Made by a program: the position numbers and the translations under genes. Under the pieces are notes generated by a model. That model saw only the letters and a program-made list of their open reading frames with translations, was not told the origin of the DNA and ran no database searches. Shown here one piece after another: positions 58,163 to 64,000 of a stretch of DNA of 64,000 nucleotides; position 1 is the first letter of the stretch; each line of letters opens with the position of its first letter. The stretch covers positions 1,984,001-2,048,000 of the forward strand of contig NZ_CP113519.1 of the NCBI RefSeq assembly GCF_026723825.1. Direction: 5' to 3'. The stretch comes from Pseudomonas sp. GOM7 (GTDB lineage Bacteria > Pseudomonadota > Gammaproteobacteria > Pseudomonadales > Pseudomonadaceae).

Positions 58163-59374
58163 GTGGGCATTCGTGCATTCCTCGACAAGATCGAGCACAA
58201 CTTCGAGAAGGGCGGCAAGTACGAGAAGTGGTACGCCCTGTACGAGGCGATCGATACCTTCTTCTATCGTCCCGGCAGCGTGACCAAGACCACCGCTCAC
58301 GTGCGTGATGGCATCGACCTCAAGCGCATGATGATCACCGTGTGGCTGTGCACCTTCCCGGCCATGTTCTTCGGCATGTGGAACACCGGCTACCAGGCCA
58401 ACCTGATCTTCGCCCAGAGCCCCGAGCTGCTGGCCGCTCAGGAAGGCTGGCGCTTCGCCCTGATCGGCTCGCTGGCCGGTTTCGACCCGAACAGCCTGTG
58501 GGACAACTTCATCCAGGGTGCAGCCTACTTCCTGCCGGTCTACGCGGTGACCTTCATCGTCGGCGGCTTCTGGGAAGTGCTGTTCGCTTCGATCCGCAAG
58601 CATGAGGTCAACGAAGGCTTCTTCGTCACCTCCGTGCTGTTCGCCCTGATCCTGCCGCCGAGCATTCCGCTGTGGCAGGTGGCCCTGGGCATCAGCTTCG
58701 GCGTGGTGATCGGCAAGGAAGTGTTCGGCGGTACCGGCAAGAACTTCCTCAACCCGGCGCTGACCGGCCGTGCCTTCCTGTTCTTCGCCTACCCGGCGCA
58801 GATGTCCGGTGACGCGGTGTGGACGGCGGTGGACGGCTTCGCCGGCGCCACCTCGTTGAGCCTGGCGGCTTCCGGCGGCATCGACAACGTGATCAACCAC
58901 GGCATCACCTGGATGGACGCCTTCGTCGGCACCATTCATGGTTCGATGGGGGAGACCAGCACCCTGGCCATCGCCATCGGCGGTCTGATCCTGCTGCTGA
59001 CCCGCATCGCGGCCTGGCGCATCGTCGTCGGTGTGATGTTGGGCATGATCGGCTTCAGCCTGCTGCTCAACGCCATCGGTTCGAGCACCAATCCGATGTT
59101 CGCCATGCCCTGGTACTGGCATCTGGTGGTGGGCGGCTTCGCCTTCGGCATGTTCTTCATGGCCACCGACCCGGTGTCGGCTTCCATGACCAATACCGGC
59201 AAGTGGATCTTCGGCGCCCTGATCGGCGTGATGGTGGTGCTGATCCGTGTGGTCAACCCGGCCTTCCCCGAGGGCATGATGCTGGCGATTCTGCTCGCCA
59301 ACCTGTTCGCACCGCTGATCGACCACTTCGTCGTTCAAGCCAATATCAAGCGGAGGCTGGCACGTAATGTCTAG
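58163..59374 (+). CDS. nqrB: Na+-NQR subunit B
   Basis: NqrB is the membrane subunit carrying a covalently bound FMN and riboflavin and forms part of the sodium channel. The 403-residue protein has about eight to ten helices; the covalent-FMN threonine lies in the GATSLSLAA stretch ([10 protein letters not shown]). Other family strings include [21 protein letters not shown] and [24 protein letters not shown] 58163 follows GGAGGG inside the end of nqrA. It overlaps nqrC by 8 bases. Confidence 0.96.
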   Translation: MGIRAFLDKIEHNFEKGGKYEKWYALYEAIDTFFYRPGSVTKTTAHVRDGIDLKRMMITVWLCTFPAMFFGMWNTGYQANLIFAQSPELLAAQEGWRFALIGSLAGFDPNSLWDNFIQGAAYFLPVYAVTFIVGGFWEVLFASIRKHEVNEGFFVTSVLFALILPPSIPLWQVALGISFGVVIGKEVFGGTGKNFLNPALTGRAFLFFAYPAQMSGDAVWTAVDGFAGATSLSLAASGGIDNVINHGITWMDAFVGTIHGSMGETSTLAIAIGGLILLLTRIAAWRIVVGVMLGMIGFSLLLNAIGSSTNPMFAMPWYWHLVVGGFAFGMFFMATDPVSASMTNTGKWIFGALIGVMVVLIRVVNPAFPEGMMLAILLANLFAPLIDHFVVQANIKRRLARNV

Positions 59375-60155
59375 TCAAAAAGAATCCACCGTCCGCACGC
59401 TGACGGTGGCCGTGCTGGTGTGCCTGGTGTGCTCGGTGTTCGTCGCCGGCGCCGCCATCGCACTGAAGCCGACCCAGGTGGAGAATCGTCTGCTGGACAA
59501 GCAGCGCAGCATCCTCGCCATCGCCGGCCTGGGGCAGCCGGGCATGTCCTCGGCCAAGGTGAAAGAGGTGTTCGACAGCACCATCACCGCCAAGCTGGTG
59601 GATCTGGAAACGGGCAAGTTTTCCGATGCTTATGACCCGCTGACCTTCGATCCGCTGAAGGCGGCCAAGGATCCCAAGCTCTCCACCGCGCTGCCGGGCA
59701 GCAAGGATATCGCCGGGATCAAGCGCCTCGAGCGTTACAGCACCGTGTACATGGTGGAGAAGGACGGTCAGGTGCAAACCCTTATCCTGCCGGTACGCGG
59801 CTATGGTCTGTGGTCGACCCTGTACGGCTTCATCGCCATCAAGGGTGATCTCAACACCGTGGTCGGCATGGGCTTCTACCAGCATGGCGAGACCCCTGGT
59901 CTCGGCGGCGAGGTGGACAACCCGAAATGGAAGGGCCAATGGCCGGGCAAGACGCTGTTCGACGAGAACGGCAAACTGGCGGTGAAAGTGGTCAAAGGCG
60001 GTGTCGATCCGCAAAGCCCGCAAGCCGCGCATCAGGTCGATGCCCTGGCTGGTGCGACCCTGACCAGCAACGGTGTCAGTCACCTGCTGCAGTTCTGGCT
60101 CGGCCAGAACGGCTTCGGTCCGTTTATCGCTAACCTGCGTGAAGGGGAGGCCTGA
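59367..60155 (+). CDS. nqrC: Na+-NQR subunit C
   Basis: NqrC carries the second covalent FMN. The 262-residue protein has one N-terminal membrane helix (about 11-31, [19 protein letters not shown]) and a periplasmic domain ending with the FMN attachment site in [17 protein letters not shown], plus [23 protein letters not shown] and [18 protein letters not shown] typical of the family. It overlaps nqrB by 8 bases. ApbE, encoded in the same operon, attaches the flavin. Confidence 0.96.
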   Translation: MSSQKESTVRTLTVAVLVCLVCSVFVAGAAIALKPTQVENRLLDKQRSILAIAGLGQPGMSSAKVKEVFDSTITAKLVDLETGKFSDAYDPLTFDPLKAAKDPKLSTALPGSKDIAGIKRLERYSTVYMVEKDGQVQTLILPVRGYGLWSTLYGFIAIKGDLNTVVGMGFYQHGETPGLGGEVDNPKWKGQWPGKTLFDENGKLAVKVVKGGVDPQSPQAAHQVDALAGATLTSNGVSHLLQFWLGQNGFGPFIANLREGEA

Positions 60156-60157
60156 TC

Positions 60158-60825
60158 ATGTCGCAGCCGACTATCAAAGAAGTCCTGCTCAACCCGGTAT
60201 TCAACAACAACCCCATCGGCCTGCAGATCCTCGGGATCTGCTCGGCCCTGGCGGTCACCTCGAACCTGAAGACCGCGCTGGTGATGTCCGTTGCCCTGAC
60301 GTTGGTAACGGCCTTCTCCAACCTGTTCATCTCGATGATTCGCAGCCAGATCCCCAGCTCCATCCGCATGATCGTGCAAATGGTGATCATCGCATCCTTG
60401 GTGATCGTGGTGGATCAGGTGCTCAAGGCCTATGCCTTCAGCCTGTCCAAGCAGTTGTCGGTGTTCGTCGGGCTGATCATCACCAACTGCATCGTGATGG
60501 GCCGCGCAGAAGCCTTCGCCATGCAGAACCCGCCGGTGCTGTCGTTCTTCGACGGTATCGGTAACGGCCTGGGCTACAGCGCCATGCTGATCGCCCTGGG
60601 CGTGATCCGTGAGCTGTTCGGTGCTGGCAAGCTGATGGGCTATGAAGTGTTCTCGGTGGTCAACGACGGCGGCTGGTACCAGCCCAATGGCATGCTGTTG
60701 CTGCCACCGTCCGCGTTCTTCCTGATTGGTCTGTTCATCTGGGCGCTGCGTAGCTGGAAGAAGGATCAGGTCGAGAAACCGAGCTACAAGATGGCGCCTC
60801 AGGTGTCCAACAAGGAGGCCTACTA

Positions 60826-60826
<1 letters not shown>
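60158..60826 (+). CDS. nqrD: Na+-NQR subunit D
   Basis: NqrD is a six-helix membrane subunit that pairs with NqrE and holds a 2Fe-2S centre between them. The 222-residue protein contains [22 protein letters not shown] and [20 protein letters not shown], where the conserved Cys of the membrane iron site lies. It starts 3 bases after nqrC; its stop overlaps the nqrE start (TAATG). Confidence 0.96.
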
Positions 60827-61434
<608 letters not shown>

Positions 61435-61449
61435 GGAAAGGATGAACAG

Positions 61450-62673
61450 ATGAATTATGAAATCTTCCTCGCCATCGGCATGTTCACCGCCATCGTGCTC
61501 GCGCTGGTGCTGATCATTCTCGCTGCGCGCGCCAAGCTGGTCTCCAGCGGTGACGTGAGCATCGAGATCAATGGCGAAAAAACCATCGTGGTACCGGCCG
61601 GCGGCAAGCTGCTGCAGACCCTGGCCGCCAACAACATCTTCCTGTCCTCGGCCTGTGGCGGCGGTGGCACTTGCGCCCAGTGCAAGTGCATCGTCGAATC
61701 CGGCGGCGGCGAGATGCTCTCCACCGAAGAGTCGCACTTCACCAAGCGCGAAGCTCGCGAGGGCTGGCGCCTGTCCTGCCAGACCGCGGTCAAGCAGGAC
61801 ATGAAGATCGAGGTGCCGGAAGAAGTCTTCGGCGTGAAGAAGTGGGAGTGCACCGTCGAGTCCAACCCCAACGTGGCCACCTTCATCAAGGAGCTGACCC
61901 TGCGTCTGCCCGAGGGTGAGAACGTCAACTTCCGCGCCGGTGGTTACGTGCAGCTGGAATGCCCGCCGCACACCGTGCATTACAAGGACTTCGACATCCA
62001 GCCCGAGTACCGTGGCGACTGGGACAAGTTCGACCAGTGGAAGTACGTGTCCAAGGTGGATGAAACCACCATCCGTGCCTACTCCATGGCCAACTACCCG
62101 GAAGAGCAGGGCATCGTCAAATTCAACATCCGTATCGCCTCGCCACCGCCGGGCAAGGATCACCTGCCGCCGGGCAAGATGTCGTCCTGGGTGTTCAGCC
62201 TCAAGCCGGGCGACAAGGTCACCGTGTACGGGCCCTTCGGTGAGTTCTTCGCCAAGGACACCGATGCCGAGATGGTCTTCATCGGCGGTGGTGCCGGCAT
62301 GGCGCCGATGCGTTCGCACATCTTCGACCAGCTCAAGCGCCTCAAGTCCCAGCGCAAGATCAGCTTCTGGTACGGCGCGCGTTCGTTGCGCGAGGCCTTC
62401 TACGTCGAGGAATACGATCAGCTGCAGGCCGAGAACCCGAACTTCCAGTGGCACCTGGCGCTCTCCGACCCGCTGCCGGAAGACAACTGGACCGGCCTGA
62501 AAGGCTTCATCCACAACGTGCTGTACGAGAACTACCTCAAGACCCACAAGGCCCCCGAGGATTGCGAGTTCTACATGTGTGGCCCACCCATGATGAACGC
62601 TGCGGTGATCAAGATGCTCACCGACCTGGGTGTCGAGCCGGAGAACATCCTCCTCGACGACTTCGGCGGTTAA
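61450..62673 (+). CDS. nqrF: Na+-NQR subunit F, NADH-oxidising subunit
   Basis: NqrF takes electrons from NADH and passes them through FAD and a 2Fe-2S cluster. The 407-residue protein has an N-terminal membrane helix (about 5-25, [21 protein letters not shown]), a ferredoxin domain with the cluster motif [16 protein letters not shown] and a later Cys (RLSCQTAV), and a FAD/NAD domain with [28 protein letters not shown] and [14 protein letters not shown]. It ends 2 bases before apbE, which supplies the flavin transfer needed by NqrB and NqrC. Confidence 0.97.
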   Translation: MNYEIFLAIGMFTAIVLALVLIILAARAKLVSSGDVSIEINGEKTIVVPAGGKLLQTLAANNIFLSSACGGGGTCAQCKCIVESGGGEMLSTEESHFTKREAREGWRLSCQTAVKQDMKIEVPEEVFGVKKWECTVESNPNVATFIKELTLRLPEGENVNFRAGGYVQLECPPHTVHYKDFDIQPEYRGDWDKFDQWKYVSKVDETTIRAYSMANYPEEQGIVKFNIRIASPPPGKDHLPPGKMSSWVFSLKPGDKVTVYGPFGEFFAKDTDAEMVFIGGGAGMAPMRSHIFDQLKRLKSQRKISFWYGARSLREAFYVEEYDQLQAENPNFQWHLALSDPLPEDNWTGLKGFIHNVLYENYLKTHKAPEDCEFYMCGPPMMNAAVIKMLTDLGVEPENILLDDFGG

Positions 62674-62675
62674 GC

Positions 62676-63701
62676 ATGAAGTCTGCTGTATTTCAGCCCG
62701 TTATCGCTGTCGCCTTGGCGGCAGCCCTAACGGGCTGCTTGCATTCTGAACGTGTCGAAGAGTTCGGCGGCCCGACCATGGGCAGCACCTATTCGGTCAA
62801 GTACGTGCGCAGCGAAGGCGTGGCGCCACAGGCGGAGATCAAGGCGGCCACCGAGGCGATCCTCGCAGAGATTGACCAGCAGATGTCCACCTACCGGGAT
62901 GACTCGCTGATCGAGCGCTTCAACCAGGCGCCGGCCGGCACCTGCCAGGCCATGCCCGAGGGCGTGCTGGAACTGGTAAGAGCCGGCAATCGCCTGCACG
63001 AGGAAAGCCAGGGCGCCTTCGATCTGACCCTCGAACCCTTGCTCGACCTCTGGGGCTTCGGCCCGCGCGGCAAGGGCGAGGCGGTGCCGAGCGCCGAGCA
63101 ACTGGCCGAGGTGCGCCAGCGTGTCGGCCAGCAGCACCTGCATATCGAAGGTGAGCAACTGTGCAAGGACGCCGACGTGCAGGTCGACTTCAACAGCATC
63201 GCTGCTGGCTATGCGGTGGATCGCATCGTCGCGCGTCTCGGCGAGCTGGGTGTCACCAGCTACCTGGTGGAGGCCACGGGTGAGCTCAAGGCCGCTGGCC
63301 TCAAGCCCGATGGCAAGCACTGGCGCATCGGCCTGGAAGCACCGCGCGACGACGAGCGTGTGGCGCAGCGTATTCTGCAACTCGATGGCTACGGTATCTC
63401 CACCTCAGGTGATTACCGCAACTATTTCGAGGAGAATGGCCAGCGCTACTCGCACACCTTCGACGCCTTGAGTGGGCGCCCCGTGCGCCACAAGCTGGCG
63501 GCTGTCACCGTGGCCGATCCATCGACCTTGCGCGCCGATGGCTTGTCTACTCTGTTGATGGTGCTCGGGCCGGAGGCCGGCATGGCCTTCGCCGAGCGTA
63601 ACGGGATTGCCGCGTTCTTCGTGACGCGGGAGGACAAGGGCTTCGTCACACAAGGCACGAGCCGATTCGAGCAGCTATTCGCTGCGGGAGATGAGCAATG
63701 A
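62676..63701 (+). CDS. apbE: FAD:protein FMN transferase ApbE
   Basis: ApbE transfers FMN from FAD onto threonines of NqrB and NqrC. The 341-residue protein begins as a lipoprotein (MKSAVFQPVIAVALAAALTG followed by Cys21), so it is periplasmic and membrane-anchored. Its family motifs are visible: GPTMGSTYSVKYVR, STYRDDSLIERFNQAP, DLTLEPLLDLWGFGPRGKGE, DFNSIAAGYAVDRI and GRPVRHKLAAVTV. It overlaps nqrM by 4 bases. Confidence 0.95.
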   Translation: MKSAVFQPVIAVALAAALTGCLHSERVEEFGGPTMGSTYSVKYVRSEGVAPQAEIKAATEAILAEIDQQMSTYRDDSLIERFNQAPAGTCQAMPEGVLELVRAGNRLHEESQGAFDLTLEPLLDLWGFGPRGKGEAVPSAEQLAEVRQRVGQQHLHIEGEQLCKDADVQVDFNSIAAGYAVDRIVARLGELGVTSYLVEATGELKAAGLKPDGKHWRIGLEAPRDDERVAQRILQLDGYGISTSGDYRNYFEENGQRYSHTFDALSGRPVRHKLAAVTVADPSTLRADGLSTLLMVLGPEAGMAFAERNGIAAFFVTREDKGFVTQGTSRFEQLFAAGDEQ

Positions 63702-63928
63702 CTTTTCTGGTGGCATTTCTGGCCATGATCCTGGTCGTCGGCATGATGGCCATTGGCGTGATCATGGGGCGCAAACCCATCGCCGGTTCTTGCGGTGGCA
63801 TCGCCAACCTGGGCATCGAGAAGGAGTGCTCGATCTGTGGTGGCAGCCGCGAGAAGTGCGAAGAGGTCAACCGCGACAAGGGCGAAGCGCCGCGTACCGA
63901 CCTCGCCTACGACGCCAGCAAACGCTGA
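63698..63928 (+). CDS. nqrM: Na+-NQR maturation protein NqrM
   Basis: NqrM is needed to build active Na+-NQR, probably by supplying iron for the NqrD/E site. The 76-residue protein has one N-terminal membrane helix (about 4-24, LVAFLAMILVVGMMAIGVIMG) and four cysteines, Cys32, Cys44, Cys47 and Cys54 (GSCGGIANLG, CSICGGSREKC), as in the family. It overlaps apbE by 4 bases and ends the operon. The last 72 bases of the window contain no recognisable gene; in other pseudomonads the next gene is the soluble transhydrogenase sthA. Confidence 0.92.
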   Translation: MTFLVAFLAMILVVGMMAIGVIMGRKPIAGSCGGIANLGIEKECSICGGSREKCEEVNRDKGEAPRTDLAYDASKR

Positions 63929-64000
63929 GCGCTAGCGAAGCATTGAACGATAGCCTGCCCCACTATCCGGGGCCGGCCCTGCCGAGGGTGCGCCACAAGC

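Overview
The window is a gene-dense, GC-rich chromosomal segment of a Pseudomonas-type gammaproteobacterium. The grounds are the algU-mucA-mucB-mucC-mucD operon beside nadB, the lexA-sulA pair next to psrA, fadBA followed by a DUF1653 gene and topA, and a six-gene Na+-translocating NADH:quinone reductase operon. Gene content and a ccoM-like peptide would fit the P. mendocina/oleovorans or stutzeri side of the genus, but the species is an inference. Nothing points to a plasmid, prophage or genomic island. I found no tRNA, rRNA, CRISPR array or transposase gene.

Layout. 1-5.2 kb: the end of a response regulator and its TctE-like sensor kinase, then leftward genes for a periplasmic solute-binding protein, an HDOD protein and YgfZ, and rightward sdhE-ygfX. 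5.1-17.6 kb: nadB diverges from the AlgU envelope-stress operon, followed by lepA-lepB-DUF4845-rnc-era-recO-pdxJ, a chain of close or overlapping housekeeping genes for translation, secretion, RNA processing, repair and vitamin B6. 17.7-24.7 kb: a LysR regulator with a divergent small gene, then leftward cmoA-cmoB (tRNA wobble modification), a lysoplasmalogenase and rapA. 24.8-26.3 kb: two small unknown genes around an AlkB-like dioxygenase, then a 38-codon gene that I read as ccoM (cbb3 oxidase subunit) behind a perfect Anr/Fnr box.

26.3-32.4 kb is the most unusual part. Two directly oriented copies of an element of about 0.84 kb, each an imperfect giant palindrome with matching ends, flank a 4.1-kb block holding a FUSC-DUF1656-HlyD efflux set and argC. 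The copies differ from each other in ways that preserve base pairing in internal hairpins. They carry no convincing protein gene.

32.4-64 kb: slt, uup, an uncharacterised gene, a universal stress protein, a periplasmic protein, fadBA, a DUF1653 gene, topA, two small conserved genes, sulA-lexA with two LexA boxes, psrA with two overlapping PsrA boxes, an L,D-transpeptidase, nagZ, a methylthioinosine phosphorylase, a CsiV-like gene, mfd, a long-form GAPDH, and nqrABCDEF-apbE-nqrM. As I remember strain PAO1, this half has the same order as its PA3020 to PA2992 interval.

Regulation can be read from the sequence at several places: AlgU-type promoters before algU, LexA boxes before lexA, Anr boxes before ccoM, and PsrA operators before psrA. 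A weaker operator pair of the same geometry lies before fadBA, linking the fatty-acid-responsive repressor to the beta-oxidation genes. Several families of short dispersed palindromes (REP-like) occupy the intergenic spaces.
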